A stretch of 64,000 bases of DNA from Mesorhizobium sp. WSM4313 (GTDB taxonomy: Bacteria > Pseudomonadota > Alphaproteobacteria > Rhizobiales > Rhizobiaceae), in contig NZ_NSFT01000007.1 of the NCBI RefSeq assembly GCF_002294725.1, forward strand, positions 124,001 to 188,000. The letters are read 5' to 3'. Of the stretch, positions 7,566-15,727 are shown in pieces. The first letter of the stretch is position 1. Each line of letters begins with the position of its first letter. Under the pieces are notes generated by a model. It worked only from the letters and a program-made list of their open reading frames with translations, was not told the origin of the DNA and ran no database searches. Position numbers and translations under genes: made by a program.

Positions 7566-8102
7566 TCAAGTTTTCGAGAACAGCGCCTGTATCGTCTTGA
7601 TCGGCATCAGCATGACGCGCTCGCCCAGCGGAGACATAGTGAAGCCATGACGCTGGTAGAAACCAACAGCGTCGCCGTCGATGGCGTGTGCCACCACGGC
7701 ACGAACCCCGGCAATGTCCGAAACCGCGAGGCAACGCCGCAGCGCATCGGAAAGCAGGTCGCCCCCGAGGCCCATTCCCTGGAACGCCTGATCGATCGCC
7801 AGACGGCCTATCAGCAGCAAAGGAACCTGTTCAGGCATGCCCCGGCGTAGCTTGGCGCTTGGCAGCGCGACCCGTTCTTCCATCGCCGTGGAGATCGCGT
7901 AGTAACCGACGACACGATTTTTCGTGCCCGCGTCGCAGACGACATAGGTTCGGGCAGACAATCCCTCGCCGGCGAGGGCACGGTTTCGCAGCCAGTCATC
8001 AAGGGTGGGATGCCTGCCGTTGCGAAATTCTGCGACATCATGACTGATGGTCAGCCGTTCCGGAGCGCGGACTCGCGGGCCATGCGATTGCCCAGCGGGC
8101 AT
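7566..8102 (-). CDS. GNAT-family acetyltransferase toxin (TacT-like)
   Basis: A 178-residue GNAT acetyltransferase. The acetyl-CoA loop QGMGLG is at residues 108-113 after the strand LLIGRLAID, and a candidate catalytic tyrosine is in GFYQRHGF (Y149). Proteins of this size and shape directly following a DUF1778 gene are type II toxins (TacT, AtaT, KacT) that acetylate aminoacyl-tRNA and stop translation. The start ATG overlaps the antitoxin stop by one base (TGATG), so the two are translationally coupled. Target tRNA unknown. A general GNAT role is possible but less likely given the partner. Confidence 0.88.
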   Translation of the reverse strand: MPAGQSHGPRVRAPERLTISHDVAEFRNGRHPTLDDWLRNRALAGEGLSARTYVVCDAGTKNRVVGYYAISTAMEERVALPSAKLRRGMPEQVPLLLIGRLAIDQAFQGMGLGGDLLSDALRRCLAVSDIAGVRAVVAHAIDGDAVGFYQRHGFTMSPLGERVMLMPIKTIQALFSKT

Positions 8103-8407
8103 CAGCGCTCCCAGGCTGGCTTGCGCGTCATGCGGGCGCGAAGCTCTTGCGACGGTTTGTTCGGAGCATCAAGCAGGTCAAGAAATTTCTCATGCGCGTC
8201 GGCATCGAGAAAGAAGGCACGCTGGTCCAGAATGGTCTCCTCGGCCTGCTTGCGCGCACTGTCCAGCATGAACTCCGACAGTTTTTGCCCGCGCAAGCTC
8301 GCGGCGCGGTTGAGAATGGCCTTCGTCTCGGCCGAAGCGCGGATCTGAATCACATCATCCTTGCGAACTGCGTTGCGATTGCTGCCAGCATGACTGGACT
8401 GCGCCAT
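8102..8407 (-). CDS. DUF1778 ribbon-helix-helix antitoxin (TacA-like)
   Basis: A 101-residue protein with an N-terminal ribbon-helix-helix fold (strand DDVIQIRAS at about 17-25, then helices through LNRAASLRG and LSEFMLDSARKQ) and a C-terminal tail that in this family wraps the GNAT toxin. It binds its own promoter as a repressor and neutralises the downstream acetyltransferase. An AGGAGG site lies 7 bases before the ATG at 8407. It is first in the two-gene operon, with a promoter containing an inverted repeat at 8425-8470. Confidence 0.9.
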   Translation of the reverse strand: MAQSSHAGSNRNAVRKDDVIQIRASAETKAILNRAASLRGQKLSEFMLDSARKQAEETILDQRAFFLDADAHEKFLDLLDAPNKPSQELRARMTRKPAWER

Positions 8408-8424
8408 CGAAATCCTCCTCTGTC

Positions 8425-8470
8425 AGGGTCAGATATCTAGCGATTGTCAGTACAATGTCAATACGTTCCA
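8425..8470 (-). promoter_or_regulatory. Promoter and operator of the toxin-antitoxin operon
   Basis: Read on the minus strand, TTGACA and TAGATA are spaced 16 bases apart just upstream of the antitoxin gene. Between them lies ATTGTACTGACAAT, whose ends ATTGT/ACAAT form an inverted repeat. An RHH antitoxin bound there would block RNA polymerase, as expected for autoregulation. Confidence 0.55.
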
Positions 8471-8497
8471 AGCCTTGAAGTGGCGATCTGGGACATC

Positions 8498-9604
8498 CTA
8501 TCCCTTCACGCCTGCCACGCTCTCCCGTTCCACCAGCGGGCACTCCAGCTTGGTGATCGGATAGCGGCCGCGGCCGGGCGTCGGCGGCGTCTCCAGTTGC
8601 TCGATCGCCCATTGGCCCATCGCCAGATGCGGCAGGATGGAGGTCGTCAGCGGCGGGAACAGATGGCGGGCGATCTCCTCATCGTCATAGCCGACCACGG
8701 AGATGTCCTGCGGGATGTGCAGGCCCGCTTCCTTCAGCGCCTCGTAGCAGCCGATCGCGGTGCGGTCGTTCTGGCAGAAGATGGCGGTCGGTCGCTCCTT
8801 GAGCCCGAGCAGCTTGACCGTCGCGGCATAGCCGGCGCTGGCCGACCAGTCGCCCTCCACCACCAGTTCCGGGTCGAACGGGATGTCGGCGGTGGCTAGA
8901 GCGCGGCGATAGCCCTTGAGCCGATCCTGCGCGGCCTGCATCCACGGCTCGCCGGTGATGGTGGCGATGCGGCGATGGCCATGGCCGATCAGGTGTCTCG
9001 TCGCGCTCTGGCCGCCGGCGATCTCGGAGGGAACCACGGCCGGGAAAGCATAATCGGCGGTGTAGCAGTTGAGCAGGATGACCGGCATCTCGAGGCTGTA
9101 GAGGAAGTCCGGCGCGGCGATCTCGCGGGTGAAGATGGTCATATAGATCAACGCCGTGATGCCGCGCCCCGTTAGCGCCTGGATGGCGCGCGGCTCCATC
9201 ACCGCGTCGCCCATGGTCTGCGCCACCAGAAGCACGTTGCCGGCGTTCCACGAGGCCTGCCGCGCGCCCTCGATGGCGACCACCGCCTCGGGGCTGGTGG
9301 CGAGCTGGTCGACCGCGAAGCCGATGACGCCATCCAGGCCTTCGAAGGGCGTCACCGGCGGCCGCAGCGCGGAAAAGACCGGCGGCGAATAGCCCAGCGC
9401 TCTGGCCGCCTCGATCACCCGGTCGCGTGTCTGTTGCGACAGCCTGATGCCCGGCGAATTGTTGAGCACGAACGAGACCGTCGCCTGCGAGCAGCCGGCG
9501 GCGCGCGCGATGTCGGTCATGGTGACACGTCCTTTGGGCTTGGCGGCCGGCTTGCGGCGCCTGGAAGCCCCGGGAGGATCGCGCAGTTCCGTCGGTTCAC
9601 TCAT
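8498..9604 (-). CDS. LacI-family transcriptional regulator
   Basis: A 368-residue LacI/GalR regulator. A basic N-terminal stretch (about 28 residues) precedes the HTH TMTDIARAAGCSQATVSFVLNNSP (about 28-51) and hinge, and a periplasmic-binding-like sugar-sensing core follows (GVIGFAVDQ onwards; FCQNDRTAIGCYEAL and VVGYDDEEIA are typical). It is divergent from the CUT2 sugar transporter operon that begins at 10216 and is its likely repressor. Its 3' end is duplicated at 7357-7545, on the far side of the toxin-antitoxin pair. Confidence 0.92.
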   Translation of the reverse strand: MSEPTELRDPPGASRRRKPAAKPKGRVTMTDIARAAGCSQATVSFVLNNSPGIRLSQQTRDRVIEAARALGYSPPVFSALRPPVTPFEGLDGVIGFAVDQLATSPEAVVAIEGARQASWNAGNVLLVAQTMGDAVMEPRAIQALTGRGITALIYMTIFTREIAAPDFLYSLEMPVILLNCYTADYAFPAVVPSEIAGGQSATRHLIGHGHRRIATITGEPWMQAAQDRLKGYRRALATADIPFDPELVVEGDWSASAGYAATVKLLGLKERPTAIFCQNDRTAIGCYEALKEAGLHIPQDISVVGYDDEEIARHLFPPLTTSILPHLAMGQWAIEQLETPPTPGRGRYPITKLECPLVERESVAGVKG

Positions 9605-9688
9605 GGTCGGTTCCCAAACCCGGCCGGCTCCAAAGCAAAGGCCGATTGCAACGGCAAGATGGTCGGCACGCTCATCTGAAACACACTA

Positions 9689-9708
9689 TTGATAATAAGT
9701 ATTATCAA
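9689..9708. promoter_or_regulatory. Perfect AT-rich palindrome upstream of lacI-type gene
   Basis: TTGATAATA and TATTATCAA form a 9-bp perfect inverted repeat with a 2-base centre, 85 bp upstream of the LacI start. The AT-rich centre is unlike a LacI-family site (normally a central CG), so another regulator may bind here. Confidence 0.45.
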
Positions 9709-9801
9709 GCGCGACATGCAAATCGCCGGCCGCGCCGCGTCGCGACGAAATCAGTCCGATAAGGTCAGCAGCGCTGACAATTCCTACGGGTTTCCGTGTG
9801 A

Positions 9802-9927
9802 TAGAACGCTTTTGCGCACGTGCTCTCCTCACTCTCGGCGCATCTTTCGACCAGCGTCTCCTCCGCTTCGAAAGCACGCGCCTCAGCCCAAAACTAATAC
9901 TCTTTACTAATAGCTGTAAGCGTTCTA
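9802..9927. promoter_or_regulatory. Paired LacI-type operator candidates
   Basis: TAGAACGCTT (9802-9811) and its exact reverse complement AAGCGTTCTA (9918-9927) lie 106 bases apart. Both carry the central CG of LacI-family sites, and the second extends to TGTAAGCGTTCTA, close to the common TGNAANCGNT form. Two sites in the 611-bp divergent region suggest DNA looping by the adjacent regulator. The rest of 9605-10215 shows no gene, only a purine-rich stretch and the ribosome binding site at its right end. Confidence 0.5.
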
Positions 9928-10215
9928 CTGTCAACTCGTCGTAACCGTCCGGGCTTCCGCTCGGTGCCGGCAAAGTGCGAAGGATGCTCGCTCGAAAGCC
10001 GGCGGGATCGCCGGTTTGGGCGCGTGTCCATCCTCACGAAAATGTCAGACAAATCGGACTATTTACGAATGCCACATGAGTGTCTAGTGTCTCGACCGCG
10101 GCCGGATCGGAACCGTTCTTAAGTCGGCGGACCTTTGCGCCACACCCTTGAGGAGGAGGGTTATCCGCGCCGCAGCCGAGACATCAGCGAAGAGTTCTAC
10201 AAGGGAGGTTGAACT

Positions 10216-11178
10216 ATGAAATCCATGATACGCAACGCATCAGTCGCCGCGGCGGCCTTGGCATTAGGCCTGTCGGTAAGCGCCAGCGTGCGCGCCGACG
10301 ACAAGCCGACGCTGGCCTTCGTCGTCAACGGTGCGTCAGACTTCTGGAAGGCGGCGGAAGCCGGCGTGAAGAAGGCGCAGGGCGAACTGCCCGACTACAA
10401 TCTCGAGCTCAAATATCCGGAACAGTCGTCGGTCGCCATCCAGCAGCGGCTGATGGATGATCTGGTGACGGCAGGCGTCAAGGGCATCATGGTCTCGGCC
10501 GTCGATCCCAAGACCTCGACCGACGGATTGAACAAGATCGCGTCGGAAACCGCGCTGTTCACCACCGACTCGGATGCGCCGCAGACCAAGCGCGTCGCTT
10601 ATATCGGCTCGTCCAACGTCGATGCCGGCAAACAGGCGGCCGAAATCGCCAAGAAGGCGATGCCCAACGGCGGCAAGTGCCTGGGCTTCGTCGGCCTGCT
10701 CGGCGCCGACAATGCCAAGGAGCGCATCCAGGGCATGAAGGACGGGCTCGCCGGCAGCAAGATCGAGCTGGTCGACGTGCGCGGCGACGACATCGACCAG
10801 GCCCGTGCCAAGAAGAATGTCGAGGACGCGCTGGTCGCCAGCCCCGATATCACCTGCATGGTCGGCTTCTATTCCTACAACACGCCGCGCATCTATGAAG
10901 CGCTGCGCGACGCCGGCAAGCTCGGCCAGATCACCGTCGTCGGCTTCGATGACGATCCGATCACGCTGGGCGGCGTCAAGGAAGGCACCGTCGCCGCGAC
11001 CGTGGTGCAGCAGCCGTTCGAATGGGCCTATCAGGGCATGAAGCTGATGGCTTCCTACCTCAAGGGCGACAAGTCGGGCATCCCGGCCAACAACCTGATC
11101 ATCATCCCGACCAAGATCATCGGCAAGGATGATGTGGACGCCTACGCCGCCAACCTCAAGGCGATGCAGGGCAAGTAA
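10216..11178 (+). CDS. Sugar ABC transporter, periplasmic binding protein (CUT2, RbsB-like)
   Basis: A 320-residue Peripla_BP_4 protein. A Sec signal peptide ends near residue 27 (SASVRA before DDKPTLAF), and the mature part begins with the strand TLAFVVNGASDFWKAAEAGVKKA typical of ribose/inositol-type binding proteins, ending with VVGFDDDPITLGGVKEGTVAATVVQQP. AGGGAGG precedes the ATG. It delivers a monosaccharide or polyol to the downstream ATPase and permease. The sugar cannot be named from sequence; a polyol is possible given the iol genes about 10 kb away. Confidence 0.9.
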   Translation: MKSMIRNASVAAAALALGLSVSASVRADDKPTLAFVVNGASDFWKAAEAGVKKAQGELPDYNLELKYPEQSSVAIQQRLMDDLVTAGVKGIMVSAVDPKTSTDGLNKIASETALFTTDSDAPQTKRVAYIGSSNVDAGKQAAEIAKKAMPNGGKCLGFVGLLGADNAKERIQGMKDGLAGSKIELVDVRGDDIDQARAKKNVEDALVASPDITCMVGFYSYNTPRIYEALRDAGKLGQITVVGFDDDPITLGGVKEGTVAATVVQQPFEWAYQGMKLMASYLKGDKSGIPANNLIIIPTKIIGKDDVDAYAANLKAMQGK

Positions 11179-11192
11179 GCTCAGCACAGTTG

Positions 11193-11222
11193 CGCCGGCT
11201 CAAGGTTCGCCTTGAGCCGGCG
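11193..11222 (+). terminator. Perfect TTCG-loop hairpin after binding-protein gene
   Basis: CGCCGGCTCAAGG (11193-11205) pairs perfectly with CCTTGAGCCGGCG (11210-11222) around a TTCG tetraloop. It lies between the binding-protein and ATPase genes, where such hairpins protect the upstream mRNA and lower downstream expression, giving excess binding protein. There is no T run, so full termination is unlikely. Confidence 0.65.
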
Positions 11223-11298
11223 TTCGTATTGACGGACCCGCCAAGGCCCGTCAGTCTGTGGCCACCGGCTGTTGCCCCGTTCGGTAAACTATCGCGTG

Positions 11299-12864
11299 AT
11301 GACCTCTACCGATTCCACTCAACCGACCACCGCTCCGTTCCTGAGCCTCGAGGCCGTGCGCAAGACCTATCCGGGCGTTGTGGCGCTGGACAGATTCTCG
11401 ATGGAGGTCCGGCCCGGCGAGGTCATAGGCCTGGTCGGCGAAAACGGCGCCGGCAAATCGACGCTGATGAAGATCCTCGGTGGTGTGACGCGGCCGGACA
11501 GCGGCACCATCACCGTCGATGGCGCGGCGCACGACGCGCTGACCGTCGAGCAGAGCATCGGCTCCGGCATCGCCTTCGTGCACCAGGAACTGAACCTCTT
11601 CGAAAATCTCGACGTCGCCGCCAACATCTTCTTCGGCCGCGAGCCGCTGCGCGCCGGGCCGCTGAGGCTGGTCGACCGCGCGAAACTGCGCGAGATGGTG
11701 GCGCCGCTCCTGAAGCGCGTCGGCGCCAATTTCTCGGCCGACGCGCCGGTGGCGTCGCTGTCGCTCGCGCAGCAGCAGATGGTCGAGATCGCCAAGGCGC
11801 TGTCGATCAAGGCGCGCCTTGTCATCCTCGACGAGCCGACTTCAAGCCTGCCGATGGCAGAAACCGAAAAGCTGCTCGACGTCATCAAGGGCCTGAAGGC
11901 GCAAGGCATCAGCGTCATCTTCATCTCGCACCGGCTGCATGAGATCGAGCGCGTCGCCGACCGCGTCGTGGTGCTGCGCGACGGCACGCTGGCCGGCACC
12001 CTTCCCAAGAGCCACATCAATCACGACGAGATGGTCAGGCTGATGATCGGCCGCATGCTGAAGGAGCGCGAGAAGGCCGGCGAGGCCGCGCGGGCTCCGG
12101 GCAGCGTAGCCCTGTCGGCGGATGCGATCCGCACCAGCACCTATCCGGACCGGCCGGTCAGCATCGAACTGAGGCGCGCGGAGATCCTCGGCCTGGCGGG
12201 CCTGGTCGGCTCCGGCCGCACGGAACTGGCGCGCGTGCTGTTCGGCATCGAAGAGCGGTTGGCCGGCAGCGTCACGCTCGACGGCAAGCCGCTGAATGTG
12301 ACATCAGCGGCCGACGCGGTGGCGAATGGCATCTTCCTCGTGCCGGAGGACCGCAAGCTCACCGGTATATTGCTCGATCTCTCGATCGCGCAGAACATTT
12401 CATTGCCCAACCTGCCGGCCCATGCCAGGCGCTCGCTGGTCTCGGTCGGCGCCGAGCTCTCGACGGCGGAAAAGCAGAAGAAGAACCTCGGCATCAAGGC
12501 GCCGTCGGTCTTGACCCGCACCGGCACGCTGTCGGGCGGCAATCAGCAGAAGGTGGTCCTGGCCAAATGGCTGGCGATGAACCCCAAGGTGATGATCCTG
12601 GACGAGCCGACGCGCGGCATCGACATCGGCGCCAAGGCGGAGATCTACGGGCTGATGCGGGCGCTGGCCGATGCCGGCGTCGCCGTGCTGATGATCTCCA
12701 GCGACATGGAAGAAGTGATCGGCGTGTCGGACCGCATCGCGGTCATGCATGAGGGGCAGATCTCCGGCATCCTCGACAAGGACGATTTCAGCCAGGAGAA
12801 CGTGCTTTTGCTGGCGGTCGGCAAGAAGCCGAAACTGCTGCAGGCGGCGGGAGGAGCGCAATGA
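11299..12864 (+). CDS. Sugar ABC transporter, double ATPase (CUT2, RbsA/MglA-like)
   Basis: A 521-residue protein with two ATP-binding cassettes. The first has Walker A GENGAGKST at 47-55, Walker B in LVILDEPTSSLP and a degenerate signature (SLAQQQM). The second has a degenerate Walker A (GLVGSGRTEL), a strong signature (LSGGNQQK) and DEPTRGIDIGAK, the standard CUT2 pattern. The ATG at 11299 is chosen because the domain starts shortly after it; the ribosome binding site is weak, suggesting modest expression compared with the binding protein. It overlaps the permease start by 4 bases. Confidence 0.92.
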   Translation: MTSTDSTQPTTAPFLSLEAVRKTYPGVVALDRFSMEVRPGEVIGLVGENGAGKSTLMKILGGVTRPDSGTITVDGAAHDALTVEQSIGSGIAFVHQELNLFENLDVAANIFFGREPLRAGPLRLVDRAKLREMVAPLLKRVGANFSADAPVASLSLAQQQMVEIAKALSIKARLVILDEPTSSLPMAETEKLLDVIKGLKAQGISVIFISHRLHEIERVADRVVVLRDGTLAGTLPKSHINHDEMVRLMIGRMLKEREKAGEAARAPGSVALSADAIRTSTYPDRPVSIELRRAEILGLAGLVGSGRTELARVLFGIEERLAGSVTLDGKPLNVTSAADAVANGIFLVPEDRKLTGILLDLSIAQNISLPNLPAHARRSLVSVGAELSTAEKQKKNLGIKAPSVLTRTGTLSGGNQQKVVLAKWLAMNPKVMILDEPTRGIDIGAKAEIYGLMRALADAGVAVLMISSDMEEVIGVSDRIAVMHEGQISGILDKDDFSQENVLLLAVGKKPKLLQAAGGAQ

Positions 12865-13856
12865 GCAAGAAAGATCTCGGCCTGCTGATCCTGATCCTGG
12901 TGGTCGGCGCGGTGGTGACGGCCATCAATCCGCGCTTCCTGTCGGCGATCAATCTCGCCAACACTTCCAACCTGGTCGCTCTGTTCGGCATCCTGTCGAT
13001 CGGCCAGGCCTTCGTCATCATCACCGGCGGCATCGAATTGTCGGTCGGCTCGGTGATCGCCCTGCTCGGCACGCTGTTCATCGATTTCATCGCTGTGCGC
13101 GAGGTGAGCTGGCCGCTGGCGTTCGTGCTGATCCTCGCGCTCGGCGCCATCATCGGCTTCGTGCATGGCTGGCTGATCACGCGGCTGAAACTGCAGCCCT
13201 TCGTGGTGACGCTGTGCGGCCTGCTTATCTATCGCGGCGTGGCGCGCTTCTATACCGCCGACGGCACGGCCGGCTTCGCCTTCGGGCAGAACTTCCCGAC
13301 GCTCGAGTTCCTGACCGCGGGCCGCTCCTACGGCCTGCCGAACAGCTTCATCGCGCTGATCGTCATCGCCATCGTTATGTGGGTGGTGCTGCACCGCTCG
13401 GTCTTCGGCCGCTATCTCTATGCGATCGGCAAGAACGAGGAAGCGGCGAAATATTCCGGCATCCGCACGGGCCGGGTGATCATCGCCGCCTATGTCATCT
13501 GCGGCGTGCTGACGGCGCTGTCGGCGATCTATTTCGCCATGTACACGCGCTCGATCTCGCCCGCGAGCCACGGCCAGTTCTATGAGCTTTATGCCATCGC
13601 CGCGGCGGTGCTGGGCGGCTTCTCGCTGCGCGGCGGCGAAGGGTCGCTGGTCGGTGCTGTCCTCGGCACCGTGCTGCTGCAGGAGTTGCAGAACCTCGTC
13701 AACCTGCTCGGCATTCCTTCCTCGCTCAACTTCGCGGTGATGGGCGGCGTGATCCTGATCGGCGTGCTGGTCGACCAGCAATGGGGCGTCTTCCGCGCCC
13801 GGCGCCGGATGCTGGAGGCGTCTCGCAGGGGCGTCGCCGGCGCGCCGGCGGAGTAG
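12861..13856 (+). CDS. Sugar ABC transporter, permease (CUT2, RbsC-like)
   Basis: A 331-residue hydrophobic protein of the BPD_transp_2 family. The signature NTSNLVALFGILSIGQAFVIITGGIELSVGSV lies in the N-terminal third and AIAAAVLGGFSLRGGEGSLVGAVLG near residue 250. It forms the homodimeric channel of the CUT2 importer. The ATG overlaps the ATPase stop (ATGA), so the two are translationally coupled. It is the last gene of the LacI-linked operon. Confidence 0.92.
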   Translation: MSKKDLGLLILILVVGAVVTAINPRFLSAINLANTSNLVALFGILSIGQAFVIITGGIELSVGSVIALLGTLFIDFIAVREVSWPLAFVLILALGAIIGFVHGWLITRLKLQPFVVTLCGLLIYRGVARFYTADGTAGFAFGQNFPTLEFLTAGRSYGLPNSFIALIVIAIVMWVVLHRSVFGRYLYAIGKNEEAAKYSGIRTGRVIIAAYVICGVLTALSAIYFAMYTRSISPASHGQFYELYAIAAAVLGGFSLRGGEGSLVGAVLGTVLLQELQNLVNLLGIPSSLNFAVMGGVILIGVLVDQQWGVFRARRRMLEASRRGVAGAPAE

Positions 13857-14048
13857 TCTCGCTCTTTCGTTCACACCGGACCGGGTTCCGATTGGATCGA
13901 TGCTCGCGTTGAAGCCGTGGGCAGGTCCCGATTCGCGAACGAATTGCAACAACGCGTGAACCGGAAAACAGCCCTTGTCGCGGAATCGGGGCTGGGCTAA
14001 GCAAATGGTATCTGAGGGTTCCAAGAACAAAATATGGGAGAAATTACC

Positions 14049-14891
14049 GTGACATCATCACGTTGGATCGCGCTCGCCGCGCTGGCGTTGACCTGCTCGA
14101 CCCCGGCTATGGCCAAGGACTGGAAGACCGTGACGGTCGCGATGGAGGGCTCCTACGCCCCGTGGAACCAGACCGATGCCAGCGGCAAGATCGTCGGCTT
14201 CGAGGTGGACATCCTGAACGACGTCTGCGCCCGCGCGAAGCTCGAATGCAACATCGTCGCGCAGGATTGGGATGGCGTCATTCCCGGCCTCACGGCAGGC
14301 AAGTTCGACATCGTCATGGACGGCATGTCGATCACCGAAGAGCGCATGAAGACCATCGACTTCTCGATCCCCTATGCCTCTTCGCCGGTGGCTTTCCTGG
14401 CCGACAAGAACGGTCCGCTGGCGCAGATGTCCAACACCGGCAAGATGATCGATCTGTCGAAGGACGACGCCGAATCCAAGGCGGCGCTCGACACGCTGCG
14501 CAAGGAGCTCACCGGAAAGAATGTCGGCCTGCAGGTTTCGACGACGGAGGCGACATTCGCCGACAAATATCTCAAGGACGTCGCCAACGTCCATGAATAC
14601 AAGACCACCGACGAGCACGACCTCGACCTGATGGCGGGCCGCATCGACGTCGCCTTCGCCGATACCACCTATTTCCTCGGCACGCTGGCCAAGCCCGATG
14701 CGAAAGACCTGGAATTCGTCGGCCCGCAATTCAAGGGTGGCCCGATCCTCGGGCCGGGCATCGGCGCCGCTTTCCGCAAGAGCGACAAGGACCTGCAGGA
14801 CATCTACAACAAGGCGCTCAAGGCCGCGCTCGACGACGGCTCGGTGTCGAAATATTCCATGCAATGGTTCAAGATCGACATTACCAAGTAA
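14049..14891 (+). CDS. Polar amino acid (Lys/Arg/ornithine or opine type) ABC transporter, binding protein
   Basis: A 280-residue SBP_bac_3 protein. The GTG at 14049 is preferred because GGGAG (14036-14040) sits 8 bases upstream, while the ATG at 14034 has no ribosome binding site. A signal peptide (TSSRWIALAALALTCSTPAMA) is cleaved before KDWKTV. EGSYAPWNQTDASGKIVGFEVDI and AQDWDGVIPGLTAGKFDIVMDGMSI are the usual HisJ/ArgT/OccT/NocT landmarks. The substrate is probably a basic amino acid or derivative, by family resemblance. It is followed by a terminator-like hairpin, then two permeases and an ATPase. Confidence 0.88.
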   Translation: MTSSRWIALAALALTCSTPAMAKDWKTVTVAMEGSYAPWNQTDASGKIVGFEVDILNDVCARAKLECNIVAQDWDGVIPGLTAGKFDIVMDGMSITEERMKTIDFSIPYASSPVAFLADKNGPLAQMSNTGKMIDLSKDDAESKAALDTLRKELTGKNVGLQVSTTEATFADKYLKDVANVHEYKTTDEHDLDLMAGRIDVAFADTTYFLGTLAKPDAKDLEFVGPQFKGGPILGPGIGAAFRKSDKDLQDIYNKALKAALDDGSVSKYSMQWFKIDITK

Positions 14892-14897
14892 TGTCGC

Positions 14898-14927
14898 AAC
14901 GGGAGCAGCCAAGGCTGCTCCCGTTTT
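14898..14927 (+). terminator. Rho-independent terminator-like hairpin after the binding-protein gene
   Basis: AACGGGAGCAGCC (14898-14910) pairs with GGCTGCTCCCGTT (14913-14925) and runs into TTTT. It sits between the binding-protein and permease genes, so most transcripts may stop here and only some read through. Confidence 0.7.
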
Positions 14928-14977
14928 GCATTGAGCATATACGTCGATGCCTATCTCGGCGCCCGCAGGAGCCGTAA

Positions 14978-15724
14978 GTGGAGTTTCTCAACGATCTCAA
15001 GGACCAGGTGTCGACGGCCTATGAGCTGCTGGCCGCCGGCTGGGGCGTGCAACTGCTCTGGGGCATCGGCTGGACGCTCGCCGTTACCGTCGTCTCGATG
15101 CTGATCGGCGCGGTGCTGGGTTCCTTGGTCGCTGCGGCCAAGCTTTCGCATCGCAGCGGATTGAGGTTCATCGGCGAGAGTTACACCACCGTCTTCCGCG
15201 GCGAACCGGAACTCCTGATCATCTACCTGTTCTACTATGGCGGCACGCAGGTCCTGACCGGTGTGGCGCGCTCGACCGGATCGATCGGCTCGGCGGACAT
15301 CTTGAACATGCCGAGTTTCCTCGGCGGCGTTCTCGCGGTCGGCATCATTTCCGGCGCCTATCAGGCCGAGGTTTTTCGCGGCTCGTTCCTGGCGATCCAT
15401 CGCGGCGAGCTGGAAGCGGCGCGTGCCTACGGCATGTCGGCCTGGCTGCGGTTTCGCCTTGTGATCATGCCGCAGGTCCTGCGTCTCGCGGTGCCGGGGC
15501 TGGGCAATGTCTGGCAATTGACGATCAAGGATTCGGCGCTGATCTCGGTCACCGGCGTCGCCGAGCTGATGCTGACGGCCAACAAGGCGGCGCGCTCGAC
15601 GCATCATTCGCTGCTTTTCTACACGCTCGCCGGCATCCTCTATCTGGTGATGACCTCGATCTCGACGCCGATCTTCGACAAAGCCGAGCGCTACACCTCC
15701 CGAAGCTTCACACGGCCGAAATAA
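14978..15724 (+). CDS. Polar amino acid ABC transporter, permease 1 (HisQ/OccQ-like)
   Basis: A 248-residue HEQRo/HisMQ-type inner-membrane permease. The family loop appears as GELEAARAYGMSAWLRFRLVIMPQVLRLAVPGLGN near residues 145-180. TTVFRGEPELLIIYLFYYGG is the conserved PTPLLVQ-like segment. The start GTG at 14978 has AGGAG 7 bases upstream. It pairs with the next gene to form the heterodimeric channel. Confidence 0.9.
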   Translation: MEFLNDLKDQVSTAYELLAAGWGVQLLWGIGWTLAVTVVSMLIGAVLGSLVAAAKLSHRSGLRFIGESYTTVFRGEPELLIIYLFYYGGTQVLTGVARSTGSIGSADILNMPSFLGGVLAVGIISGAYQAEVFRGSFLAIHRGELEAARAYGMSAWLRFRLVIMPQVLRLAVPGLGNVWQLTIKDSALISVTGVAELMLTANKAARSTHHSLLFYTLAGILYLVMTSISTPIFDKAERYTSRSFTRPK

Positions 15725-15727
15725 GAG

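Noticed and set aside
12645-14030. 461-codon minus-strand frame opposite the CUT2 permease
   Set aside because: Composition (His/Asp/Arg-rich) is typical of a codon shadow, and the opposite strand holds a clear permease.
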